Of a stretch of 64,000 bases of DNA, positions 39,125-46,389 are shown one piece after another. The DNA lies in NCBI RefSeq assembly GCF_024169515.1, contig NZ_JAMKCQ010000001.1, positions 3,782,001-3,846,000 on the forward strand, given 5' to 3'. Both the position numbers and the translations under genes were made by a program. Under the pieces are notes generated by a model that did no database searches, had not been told where the DNA came from, and saw nothing but the letters and a program-made list of their open reading frames with translations. The stretch comes from Erwinia aphidicola. GTDB taxonomy: Bacteria > Pseudomonadota > Gammaproteobacteria > Enterobacterales > Enterobacteriaceae. The stretch's first letter is position 1. Every line of letters begins with the position of its first letter.

Positions 39125-40005
39125 TGATCTCACTGGCAGGCGTCTACATCCTGTGCCGTTTTGTGCACTTCAGCGCGCTGATGTCGCTGGCGGGGGCGGG
39201 TGCCATGACGGTTATGCTGGCCCCGGAGCACTATCGCCAGCCACTCAGCCAGCGGCTGATGCCGCTGATGCGCGCTGCCAGCTGGCTGACGTTCCTGAGC
39301 GCGCTGCTACTGCTGGCCGCGCAGACCGGGCTAATGGGCGATGGCTGGCAGGATATTCTCGATGGGGAAACCTGGCTTGCCGTGCTGCAAACCCGGTTCG
39401 GCCTGGTCTGGCAGGGCCAGTTAGCCTGCGCGCTGCTGGGCTGCCTCGCACTTTGGCTGCGCGGCAGTGCGCGCCAGACGGCCCTGTTGCTCATGGCGCT
39501 GACACAGCTCGCCGGCCTGGCATTTGTCGGGCACGCGGCAATGCTTGAGGGCTGGATGGGCGTGCTGCAGCGCACTAACCAGATGGTGCATCTGATTGCT
39601 GCCGCATTCTGGGCGGGAGGACTGGTGCCGGTGGTGCTGCTGATGCGCTTAGCACGCCAGGATAAGCCGCAGTATGAAGCGATTTGTACCATGATGCGCT
39701 TCTCGCGCTATGGCCATCTGGCGGTTGCGCTGGTGCTGATAAGCGGCATGGTCAACGCGCTGCTGATCCTTGGCTGGCCGCCCGGCAGTTTCCGCCTCTA
39801 CAGTCAGCTGCTGCTGTTAAAAACCCTGCTGGTGGCGGCGATGATAGCCATCGCCCTGTTTAACCGCTACTGGCTGGTGCCGCGCTTTCAGCGCAGCGGA
39901 GAAGGGGCGCAGCAACATTTTATGACCACCACGCTGGCTGAGATAGCGCTGGCGGCGGCGGTCGTGCTGACGGTCAGCGTGTTTGCCACGCTGGAACCGT
40001 CATAA
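39124..40005 (+). CDS. yebZ: CopD-like copper resistance membrane protein YebZ
   Basis: CopD-family integral membrane protein of 293 residues with about eight transmembrane helices, proposed to move copper with CopC-type partners. FVHFSALMSLAGAGAM near the start and QMVHLIAAAFWAGGLVPVVLL near residue 155 carry family His residues. It is translationally coupled to yobA and followed by yebY. Confidence 0.93.
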   Translation: MISLAGVYILCRFVHFSALMSLAGAGAMTVMLAPEHYRQPLSQRLMPLMRAASWLTFLSALLLLAAQTGLMGDGWQDILDGETWLAVLQTRFGLVWQGQLACALLGCLALWLRGSARQTALLLMALTQLAGLAFVGHAAMLEGWMGVLQRTNQMVHLIAAAFWAGGLVPVVLLMRLARQDKPQYEAICTMMRFSRYGHLAVALVLISGMVNALLILGWPPGSFRLYSQLLLLKTLLVAAMIAIALFNRYWLVPRFQRSGEGAQQHFMTTTLAEIALAAAVVLTVSVFATLEPS

Positions 40006-40057
40006 GCCCGATGATTATTCACATGGCAGATTAAGTTTTATTGTTTGAGGTATAGAG

Positions 40058-40393
40058 ATGAAAAAGTTGGCACTGTTATTGGTAGCACTGGGCGTTAGCA
40101 GCAGCGCAATGGCCGGAATTGAAACCGTCAGCCGCTTTGAGATGGGCAAAGACAACTGGCCGTTTACCCGCGAAGAGATCATGCTGAGCTGCGAAAAGGG
40201 CAACGTGCTGTTTGCCATCAATGACGGCACGCTGGTGCAGTATCCGCTCAACGCCGAGGCCGAGGCGAAGGTGAAATCCGGCCAGTCAAAAGGCTTCCCT
40301 ATCGACAAGATTCTGGCAGACGATCCCACTCATCCCGGCGAGAAGAAAAGCCTGGCGCCTATCATCGCCCGCGCCGAAAAACTCTGTCGCTGA
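40058..40393 (+). CDS. yebY: DUF2511 protein YebY
   Basis: Secreted protein of 111 residues with a short signal peptide ([19 protein letters not shown]). Two cysteines flank the mature domain, in [12 protein letters not shown] and the C-terminal AEKLCR, probably disulfide-linked. It is the third member of the yobA-yebZ-yebY group, which in E. coli is associated with copper; its direct function is unproven. Confidence 0.92.
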   Translation: MKKLALLLVALGVSSSAMAGIETVSRFEMGKDNWPFTREEIMLSCEKGNVLFAINDGTLVQYPLNAEAEAKVKSGQSKGFPIDKILADDPTHPGEKKSLAPIIARAEKLCR

Positions 40394-40569
40394 TCCTCAG
40401 CGCTGGCGCATCTGTCGCGGTTCGCCAGCCTGGATTTCTGAGCGGTTAACTCGTGCCGCGCAGCAAAACCCTCTGGTTATATGCAGCCGGGATCACAGCG
40501 CTAACAATCAGTTGCCGGGCTGTTGACAACTGGCTGGAAATCCCCCACTTCTGGTCTACCTTTTAAAGT

Positions 40570-40670
40570 GCAAGGCGTAACCGCCTGCATAAATGCCAAC
40601 TTTTAGCGCACGGCTCTGAAAAGAGCCATTTCCCTGGACCGAAGACAGGAATCGTCTTCGGTCTTTTTTT
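40570..40670 (+). ncRNA. sdsR: SdsR (RyeB) small RNA
   Basis: A 101-base segment matching the E. coli SdsR/RyeB sRNA almost end to end: TGCCAACTTTTAGCGCACGG, then CCATTTCCCTGGACCGAA, and a terminal hairpin ACCGAAGAC / GTCTTCGGT with seven T. The 5' start is placed by alignment. TCTACCTTT just upstream resembles a sigma-S -10, as expected for this stationary-phase RNA. Position next to yebY is conserved. SraC/RyeA may be encoded on the opposite strand. The preceding 40394-40569 holds no gene. Confidence 0.93.
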
Positions 40671-40747
40671 AACCATTAGAATAGTATAGATATTTTCTCG
40701 TGAAAAACGAAATTACACGAAAAATCCACGAAAACACATTTCCCGGT

Positions 40748-40905
40748 CTAAATGATAGTGTACTCTCGACCGCGCCCGTCGATGTACTCATCTGTTTGTT
40801 CAACATTCCTATGCCCGAGTAACTTTTGTGCGAATTCTTCACCACTTTGCTTGTTGTAAAGCCCGCCACACCCTCTACGGTTAATCTTGCTAAAGTACAA
40901 GGTGA
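40748..40905 (-). pseudogene. 3' remnant of a lambda-type phage integrase
   Basis: The minus strand reads about 50 residues of a tyrosine recombinase C-terminus: LYNKQSGEEFAQKLLGHRN, then VEQTDEYIDGRGREYTII and a stop at 40748. This contains the LLGHxxxxxT box and the catalytic-Tyr region of lambda-like integrases (Tyr in DEYIDGRG). The frame meets a stop six codons further upstream, and no N-terminal or central domain is present. It starts about 80 bases beyond the sdsR terminator, so the lost element probably used the sdsR 3' end as attachment site. Confidence 0.8.
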
Positions 40906-40922
40906 ACTAAGGCGTTTATCAG

Positions 40923-41135
40923 GTGAAAGTGGTTATCCCGGCAGCTCAGAGCAGAGCTGAGGGAAAGGAAATTGCCGCAGGTATTGAAGCGCTGTTAGAG
41001 AATGGCACGGAAATGGAGGGGGAGGGCTTCGTCTGTTACATGATCGGGGAACCCGCGCAGTATGCGGGCGTTCCCACGACAACCAGATTCACAATCCCCG
41101 TCAGCATGAATTATCGCATCGACAATCGTAATTGA
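40923..41135 (+). CDS. Unknown short ORF in the sdsR island
   Basis: A 70-residue ORF beginning with GTG (VKVVIPAAQSRAEGKEIAAG) with no recognised family and no clear ribosome site. Its 3' end overlaps the end of the HEPN-like gene on the other strand. It may be a remnant of a phage gene or not coding at all. Confidence 0.3.
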   Translation: MKVVIPAAQSRAEGKEIAAGIEALLENGTEMEGEGFVCYMIGEPAQYAGVPTTTRFTIPVSMNYRIDNRN

Positions 41136-41656
41136 TGCATGGGCGCAAGTAATGGAGTTAAAATGGCCTTGCAGTCGGTAAATGCTCGTTGAATATGACG
41201 ATTCATATATAATACTTGTGGTCCAATTTGAAATGCTATGTCATCATCATATTTCGACTCCAATCGTGTGCTGTTTACTTGAAGTATAATGCCTTTGCCG
41301 TAACAAGTATTGAAAGTTGCTTTTACACCCTCTGCTGTAAGCATGTGTTGATCAGCATCGATATGACACATCGCATCACGACAGTGTTTAATAGCATCAA
41401 ATACGTCCGAAACATTTTTCCTCGCGGATGTCGGGTGAGTGAAGGGAGTTATGTCCTCCGAAAAACAAATTTTATGATTAATGCCTTTGCATTTATGCAT
41501 TAAATCGTTGACCAGGATTAGTAATTCGATGAATGCAGAGCGGAAGAGTGGATTTCCACGATTAGTTTCTTCAAAAATCCCAGTGTTTAATAAATCCTCA
41601 GCTCTGATAATTGATGAGCATATATCTGTCTGAGTAAAAAAATCAAAGTTTGACAT
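41111..41656 (-). CDS. HEPN-like protein, candidate RNase/toxin
   Basis: A 181-residue soluble protein, mostly helical. FRSAFIELLILVNDLMHKC is followed by DVFDAIKHCRDAMCHIDADQ, which contains R-x4-H (RDAMCH), the catalytic motif of HEPN-domain RNases. The C-terminal YMNRHIQRAFTDCKAILTPL is typical of the HEPN proteins carried on plasmids and islands, as remembered. The ribosome site AGAGGT is good, and the region is visibly lower in GC than its neighbours. No adjacent nucleotidyltransferase (MNT) partner is present. Function is inferred from the motif only. Confidence 0.5.
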   Translation of the reverse strand: MSNFDFFTQTDICSSIIRAEDLLNTGIFEETNRGNPLFRSAFIELLILVNDLMHKCKGINHKICFSEDITPFTHPTSARKNVSDVFDAIKHCRDAMCHIDADQHMLTAEGVKATFNTCYGKGIILQVNSTRLESKYDDDIAFQIGPQVLYMNRHIQRAFTDCKAILTPLLAPMHQLRLSMR

Positions 41657-41970
41657 AAAACTACCTCTTTTAATGATTACTAACCTTATATTACCACAGG
41701 AGTGCTAAAATGAGCTTTGCTTTGCCCAACGGCGCGACCACTGCCTGATTTTGAGGGTAGGGACGTCTTGGGGTTCGCATTTAGTTCGATGGACTGGCGG
41801 GTTAGTACCTCTTATGCAGAAGATTTTGGCGGACGCGTATTTTGGTCAGCTAAAAAATAAGGTAATAGCGGGTTACGTGAATGTTGAGGCAGATTTGTGT
41901 AGTGGCATGCTGTAATCACGTCACAAGTTGATTGCTGGCGCAGGCGCGCCAGCAATAGACTTTTGGTGCC
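41657..41970. other. Intergenic stretch without a supported gene
   Basis: About 310 bases between the HEPN-like gene and the antitoxin gene. Short open stretches exist (an ATG-started 12-codon ORF, and a 45-codon frame ending FGGRVFWSAKK) but none has a ribosome site and recognisable sequence together. TTGCTGGCGCAGGCGCGCC and GCCAGCAA near 41930-41953 form a stem GCTGGCGC / GCGCCAGC downstream of the antitoxin on its strand, a weak terminator candidate. Confidence 0.4.
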
Positions 41971-42270
41971 TTACATAGTTAATTCAAGGTGTTTTCCGTT
42001 AGGGAGATCAATAGAAACATTGAGAGTCCCACCGATAGCTTCAACATATCGCTTCAGGGTCGAAACTTTAATCTCTGCGCCACGCTGTTCCATCGCCGCC
42101 ACTGTCGGCTGTGCGATACCCATAGCTTTACCTACGCCGGTTTGAGACGCTTCTGCCGCCTCTCTCAGTTGGTCGAGTCTTGTAACTATCAATAGCTCGT
42201 TTGTTTTCTCTTTGATGCGCTGCTGGCCTTCTGGAGAGCGTTTAGCCATCAGTTCTTTTAAATTTGCCAT
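41971..42270 (-). CDS. HigA-type antitoxin (XRE family)
   Basis: A 99-residue antitoxin with a central-to-C-terminal helix-turn-helix (QTGVGKAMGIAQPTVAAMEQ) and the conserved end IGGTLNVSIDLPNG. It starts 1 base after the toxin stop, with GGAGAAATGAG as ribosome site, so the pair is co-translated toxin first, as in higBA loci. It should bind its toxin and repress the promoter through the twin palindromes upstream of the toxin. Confidence 0.85.
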   Translation of the reverse strand: MANLKELMAKRSPEGQQRIKEKTNELLIVTRLDQLREAAEASQTGVGKAMGIAQPTVAAMEQRGAEIKVSTLKRYVEAIGGTLNVSIDLPNGKHLELTM

Positions 42271-42271
42271 C

Positions 42272-42622
42272 TCATTTCTCCAGGCTATCTAAATGTTTTT
42301 GGTACTCTCTATCGGCTAGTTTTATCATATCAGCATAAAACTTAGCCTCGTTGACCCCACTCTTATCACCAGCACACAACGCTATAGCATTTCGTTCAGG
42401 GTCAAATGCAAAAAATGCTCTGATGGGGTCGCCTTTGTGTTGTACTCGCAACTCTTTCATATTCTTAAATATAGAGTCACGTACAGTGTCAACAAAAGGA
42501 CGTCCAAGATTTGGCCCTCCGGCCTCAATCAGCCCCAACCCCGCCAGTATATCTTCCTGTAGTTCTTCCGTCTGACTATCAAACCACTTATCAAATAGGT
42601 CCGAAGTATTAACTTCCCACAT
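42272..42622 (-). CDS. HigB/RelE-type toxin (phage Gp49-like)
   Basis: A 116-residue protein of the RelE/ParE superfamily in the Gp49-like HigB group. LGRPFVDTVRDSIFKNMKEL then RVQHKGDPIRAFFAFDPERN and IALCAGDKSG are the family core; members are usually ribosome-dependent mRNA endonucleases. It starts after AAGGAG, and the first operator overlaps this ribosome site. It forms a toxin-first operon with the XRE antitoxin. Confidence 0.85.
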   Translation of the reverse strand: MWEVNTSDLFDKWFDSQTEELQEDILAGLGLIEAGGPNLGRPFVDTVRDSIFKNMKELRVQHKGDPIRAFFAFDPERNAIALCAGDKSGVNEAKFYADMIKLADREYQKHLDSLEK

Positions 42623-42633
42623 CCTGTGCTCCT

Positions 42634-42678
42634 TATAGCCTAAAGGCTATAGAGTTAATGTATAGCCCAGGGGCTATG
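42634..42678 (-). promoter_or_regulatory. Twin operators of the toxin-antitoxin operon
   Basis: Two 18-base palindromes, TATAGCCTAAAGGCTATA (42634-42651) and TATAGCCCAGGGGCTATG (42661-42678), 27 bases centre to centre, directly upstream of the toxin gene. The shared arms TATAGCC / GGCTAT suggest cooperative binding of the antitoxin dimer. Confidence 0.85.
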
Positions 42679-42842
42679 ATGTCAATTTGCCGTCCAAACT
42701 ATTTTTTGGCTTCCACTCTGATAACAGAGTGTCCAGATATGACTTTAATTTTAGACCTCAAAACGATCCTGGAATGAGAAGGGTGCTTAAGCGCTAACAG
42801 CCCAACAACAAAGTGGCGGGGATTGCTCCCCGCCGGTTGCCA

Positions 42843-42995
42843 TCACGATTTGGATTCGTAAGCCATAAAGACGGCAACCTCCGTATGGTCGGTTCGGATG
42901 CGTACCTCACAGAGGTCTTTCCTGCTGACCAGCACGACCGCAATAGCCGCGATGATAATCAGAGCGGTGACCGTAATCACCCATTGCTGCTTCAT
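42843..42995 (-). CDS. hok: Hok-family type I toxin
   Basis: A 50-residue small membrane toxin of the Hok/Gef family: a hydrophobic segment (VITVTALIIIAAIAVVLV), then the family signature SRKDLCEVRIRTDHTEVAVF and a YESKS end. It starts at 42995 after AAGGAGACGC. The upstream sequence shows typical hok mRNA features: GCTTGAGGCTTTCTGCC (near 43115-43135 on the minus strand) and a coupled leader ORF. It should be repressed by a Sok-like antisense RNA, whose exact ends I cannot place. Confidence 0.88.
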   Translation of the reverse strand: MKQQWVITVTALIIIAAIAVVLVSRKDLCEVRIRTDHTEVAVFMAYESKS

Positions 42996-43066
42996 GGTTG
43001 CGTCTCCTTGCCTTTCGGCACGCAAGAAGCTAACCTAATGTTGTGGAGCATTAGAGATGGCCTCAT
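42992..43066 (-). CDS. Mok-like leader peptide overlapping hok
   Basis: A 24-codon ORF (MRPSLMLHNIRLASCVPKGK then ETQP) whose TGA overlaps the hok ATG as ATGA. This matches the mok-hok arrangement in which toxin translation depends on the leader. Its start is the usual target of the antisense Sok RNA. No separate ribosome site is obvious. Confidence 0.55.
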   Translation of the reverse strand: MRPSLMLHNIRLASCVPKGKETQP

Positions 43067-43282
43067 TTTGATTAAGAGTCAAAGTGGGGCTTTTCTCTTT
43101 CTGCCGTCTGCAACATGCTTAAGGCAGAAAGCCTCAAGCACCCGCCGATAAAATACTCCCGTCTGGCTAATTAATCTCATTCATCAAACAAATTTGCGTA
43201 GCGCCTCGTAAATATGGCAGGTAATATTACCTGTAAAATTAACGTAAACAGGTTATTTAATTAACCTTATAAGGTTCATGCA

Positions 43283-43525
43283 ATGGGAACAGTGTTAGGT
43301 TTTATGGGGTTAATTTTGGGTGCATGGGCGGTTCGCAGCATCTGTATGAAGCAGCAAAATAATGTATTGAAAGCCGTTAAAGCGCTCCTCGCGGCAGTGT
43401 ACTTTCTGGGGGCAGGCGGATTGGGGGGGACGAATGAGAAGATGTTCCCAACGGCTATAGTCATGCTGCTGGTGGGGGCCGCCGTGATGCTCTATTCAAA
43501 CTGGGCAGCAAAGAAGGTGGCTTAA
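43283..43525 (+). CDS. Small membrane protein, unknown
   Basis: An 80-residue protein with two hydrophobic segments (VLGFMGLILGAWAVRS at the N-terminus; AIVMLLVGAAVMLYS near the C-terminus) and a third weaker one (LLAAVYFLGAGG). No family is recognised. AAGGTTC precedes the start at a plausible distance. It lies between hok and the AI-2E-type transporter in the accessory region. Confidence 0.55.
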   Translation: MGTVLGFMGLILGAWAVRSICMKQQNNVLKAVKALLAAVYFLGAGGLGGTNEKMFPTAIVMLLVGAAVMLYSNWAAKKVA

Positions 43526-43594
43526 GTGCTAATAGCCCTAATTTAAAAACAGAAATTACGTAGCGGCTCATAAACCGACAGCGAAAAGCCAAAT

Positions 43595-43621
43595 AAAAAA
43601 CGGGGCCTTATTCAGCCCCGT
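43595..43621 (-). terminator. Terminator after the AI-2E-type transporter gene
   Basis: Minus-strand stem ACGGGGC / GCCCCGT (43615-43621 with 43600-43606) followed by TTTTTATTT. Confidence 0.85.
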
Positions 43622-43627
43622 GACTTA

Positions 43628-44746
43628 TTACTCGATCTCTTTTTCCGGATGGTTTTGACCCTCTTCCATAAAGTCGCGATCGATTTCGTCGGTATTACCT
43701 CGATGGTCGCGGCCTGAAAGCAGATTCCAGCAGGAGATAAACAGCGCGGCGATCAGCGGTCCGATAACAAAGCCGTTAATACCATAAATCTCCATACCAC
43801 CCAGCGTGGTGATCAGGATCAGGTAGTCCGGCATCTTGGTATCTTTGCCGACCAGCAGCGGGCGCAGGATATTATCAATAAGGCCAATCACCACCACAAA
43901 GAAGAAGGTCAGGATCACCCCTTTAACGATTGCCCCGGTAAAGAAGAAGTACAGCACTACCGGCAGCCAGATAATCGCGGAACCCACCGCCGGAATAATC
44001 GACAGGAACGCCATTAGCGAGCCCCACAAAATACTGCCCTGAATCCCGGCAAAGAAGAAGGCGATACCGCCGAGCGCACCCTGTACGGCGGCAACCACCA
44101 CCGTACCTTTTACCGTGGCGCGAGATACCGCGGCAAACTTCACAAACAGATGCTGCTTCACATATTGTGAAAGTGGGATCGCGTCCAGCGCCAGGCTAAC
44201 CAGGTAAGCGCCATCCTTCAGCAGGAAGAACAGCAGGTACAACATGATGCCGAAGCCAACGGTAAAGCTGAAGGTGCTTTTACCGATCATCATCAGGCTA
44301 CCCGCAAAGAACTGCCCGCCCTTCATCGCCACGCCGGAGAGTTTTTCCTGAATAGCACTGGCATCGTTCAGATTGTTTTCGGCAAGGAAGTGACGCAGCC
44401 AGTCGGGAAGATGGTTGATCACCCCGGCCGCGGCAGAGGTCAGTTCACTCTGGTTATTTTGGATGCGGTTGTATAACGCATTGAATTCCAGCGCCAGCGA
44501 TGAGGCGACGATGGCCAGCGGAATGAATACAATCAGGCAGATAATTACCAATGAAATCAGTGAAGCGAGGCCGTTACGGTCACCCAAATGCTTCCTGATT
44601 TTCGTTTTCAGCGGGTGGAAGATAATCGCCAGGATGGCGGCCCACAGAATGGCGGAGAAATAGGGTCCCAGGATGTGTAAAAAAGCGAACGTGGTGATCG
44701 CCAGTATGAAGATGAAAAATCCCTTACTTAAGCCCTTAATGATCAT
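43628..44746 (-). CDS. AI-2E family transporter (YdiK-like)
   Basis: Integral membrane protein of 372 residues in the AI-2 exporter (UPF0118) superfamily, with about eight hydrophobic helices. LGPYFSAILWAAILAIIFHP at the N-terminus and MAFLSIIPAVGSAIIWLPVV near residue 245 are the family blocks. DNILRPLLVGKDTKMPDYLI and GINGFVIGPLIAALF follow. It resembles E. coli YdiK more than TqsA or PerM; the substrate is unknown. Confidence 0.85.
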   Translation of the reverse strand: MIIKGLSKGFFIFILAITTFAFLHILGPYFSAILWAAILAIIFHPLKTKIRKHLGDRNGLASLISLVIICLIVFIPLAIVASSLALEFNALYNRIQNNQSELTSAAAGVINHLPDWLRHFLAENNLNDASAIQEKLSGVAMKGGQFFAGSLMMIGKSTFSFTVGFGIMLYLLFFLLKDGAYLVSLALDAIPLSQYVKQHLFVKFAAVSRATVKGTVVVAAVQGALGGIAFFFAGIQGSILWGSLMAFLSIIPAVGSAIIWLPVVLYFFFTGAIVKGVILTFFFVVVIGLIDNILRPLLVGKDTKMPDYLILITTLGGMEIYGINGFVIGPLIAALFISCWNLLSGRDHRGNTDEIDRDFMEEGQNHPEKEIE

Positions 44747-44848
44747 TGATTGGTCTCTGTTATTAAAATGCTATCTGGTTACGCGCTAAAAGTAGACCAG
44801 CGGCGGGTTTACGGCAATAACGTGCGCAACATAAAACGAAAAGAGTCG

Positions 44849-45643
44849 TTACGGCCGGGAGCCTGGCCAGCGGTAGACCTTTTGCGCCAGCAGGGAAAAG
44901 TCACTCTGAAACAGCGCACCACTTTTCTTCATCCGGTCGGGCAGCTCAGACAAGGGTGAAGGACAGTGCTCACGGCTGGCATAAATCACCACATTCCCGC
45001 TCGGAGTCGAGCAGTACAGTACGGTGCTGAACAGGGAGGTTAGCGCATCGGAAAAGGCAGAATCCTCATCGGGGGCCGTTTGGTGATTAAGCACCAGCCA
45101 ACCCCCCGGCTGCAGGGCCTGGGCGCAGTGGCGCAAAAAGGCGCGCGTCGACTGCAGGGGAACCGCTGCGCTGGCGGAGTAGAGATCGGAACAGATGAGC
45201 GAGTAGTGGCCTTTCAGCGCGTTGGCGATGAACCGTGCAGCGTCGTCTACCTGATAGCGAATATCGTTGCTCAGCGGCAAACAGAAGTAGCGCTTCGCCA
45301 CGTCAACCACGGCCTGGCGCAGCTCGACCACATCGATAGCAATGGCGGGATTGTGCGCATGCAGCGCGCGCACCAGACAGCCGCCGCCCAGCCCGAGCAG
45401 CAGAACCTTATCCAGCGGCGTGAGCGCTGCCGCCATCAGCATCGCGCTGATGTATTTATGCACCGGCAGCTCAGGGCGGCTCTTCTGCATCTTGCTTTGC
45501 TCAAAGACCCGGTCAAAGCTCATCAGTCGATAAATCTTATTATCGATCACCGAAACTTCTCCCTGCTCATCTTCAACGCTGGCGACCAGCTCTCCACGAA
45601 TGCGAAACAGCGGGGATGAGTTATAGAGTTGGGCATCTGACAT
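44849..45643 (-). CDS. Spermidine synthase-like methyltransferase-fold protein
   Basis: A 264-residue protein with the SpeE-type Rossmann core: VLLLGLGGGCLVRALHAHNP near residue 80, IDVVELRQAVVDVAKRYF near 105, DDAARFIANALKGHYSLICS then DLYS near 145. An acidic residue in the ICSDLYSA segment matches the gate-keeper region of aminopropyltransferases, but the N-terminal polyamine-binding part is short and no SAM decarboxylase is nearby. ATG 45643 follows AAGGAG; a GTG at 45652 is too close to it. It is probably a paralog of unknown substrate. Confidence 0.7.
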   Translation of the reverse strand: MSDAQLYNSSPLFRIRGELVASVEDEQGEVSVIDNKIYRLMSFDRVFEQSKMQKSRPELPVHKYISAMLMAAALTPLDKVLLLGLGGGCLVRALHAHNPAIAIDVVELRQAVVDVAKRYFCLPLSNDIRYQVDDAARFIANALKGHYSLICSDLYSASAAVPLQSTRAFLRHCAQALQPGGWLVLNHQTAPDEDSAFSDALTSLFSTVLYCSTPSGNVVIYASREHCPSPLSELPDRMKKSGALFQSDFSLLAQKVYRWPGSRP

Positions 45644-45843
45644 TTTAATCACTCCTTAAATGCACATCTTTCCTGATTATGCCGCCACATCTTCACATTT
45701 TTGCGGGTAAATGGGCAACCTTAGTCAAATTCGCACTACAAATGACATCACTGCTTGTAGATCGTCACGCAGCACTTTACGATGTCAGGTGGCCCGGCGC
45801 CGCGGATACCCGCAGCGCTGAATACTGGCCGGGAGCCTGTTGC

Positions 45844-46137
45844 ATGAAAAGCGAGAAAGAGATATCCATCGATCAGTTTACCGAAGAAGAGAAAGGGTTG
45901 GTGGAGCAGCGGGTGAAAACATTGACGGACAAATTAAGTCATGTTGCCAGTAAGAAAGAGGAAAAAGAGATCCTCAAAGAGGCGAAACGCCTGGTAATGA
46001 AAGAGCGCGTGATGCGCGAGAGCAGCAAAGTTGTGCTGGCGAAGAAACCGCGTAAGCCCTCCGCGGCGAAAGAGAGTGAAGTAAAAGAGTTTAACTGGAC
46101 TGCATCGCTGCGTAAGAATCCGCGTGCGTTAAAATAA
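45844..46137 (+). CDS. DUF3811/YjbD-like small basic protein
   Basis: A 97-residue highly charged helical protein, MKSEKEISIDQFTEEEKGL onward. The tail VKEFNWTASLRKNPRALK recalls the FSWSA end of E. coli YjbD (DUF3811). GGGAG precedes the ATG at a usable distance; the longer in-frame start at 45679 has no ribosome site. A weak GGGCC / GGCCC hairpin follows at 46147-46161. Function unknown. Confidence 0.6.
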   Translation: MKSEKEISIDQFTEEEKGLVEQRVKTLTDKLSHVASKKEEKEILKEAKRLVMKERVMRESSKVVLAKKPRKPSAAKESEVKEFNWTASLRKNPRALK

Positions 46138-46188
46138 TTGAATCTCGGGCCGCAAAGGCCCTTGTCACCATGATCCTGCCTGAGTCAG

Positions 46189-46296
46189 TCACCCGACCAC
46201 AATCAGATGTACCATCCGCGCCAACACTTCAATAATCAGCAAACTGCCAATCGTAATTAGCACCAGCGTGAAATAAAACTGCTTACGGTTATTCAT
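46189..46296 (-). CDS. 35-residue single-helix membrane protein
   Basis: Small ORF MNNRKQFYFTLVLITIGSLL then IIEVLARMVHLIVVG. One transmembrane helix is preceded by a positively charged N-terminus, the usual form of enterobacterial small membrane proteins. The ribosome site is weak (AGGGAC). No family is recognised. It lies in the gap before pphA, where E. coli has its own small proteins nearby. Confidence 0.5.
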   Translation of the reverse strand: MNNRKQFYFTLVLITIGSLLIIEVLARMVHLIVVG

Positions 46297-46389
46297 GACG
46301 CTGGAGTCCCTGTCTGGCTGAAAGGCTATACTTTATCGCAAATTCACTAAACCAGGCGTCAATATGTGCCGATAAGAAAGGTTTAAGCG

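Noticed and set aside
40669..40869. 66-codon minus-strand ORF over the integrase remnant
   Set aside because: The same DNA in another frame gives a clear integrase C-terminus, so this frame is not the coding one.
41748..41860. Short frame ending FGGRVFWSAKK as a gene
   Set aside because: No ribosome site, no recognised family, and a stop directly upstream; possibly a gene remnant but unsupported.
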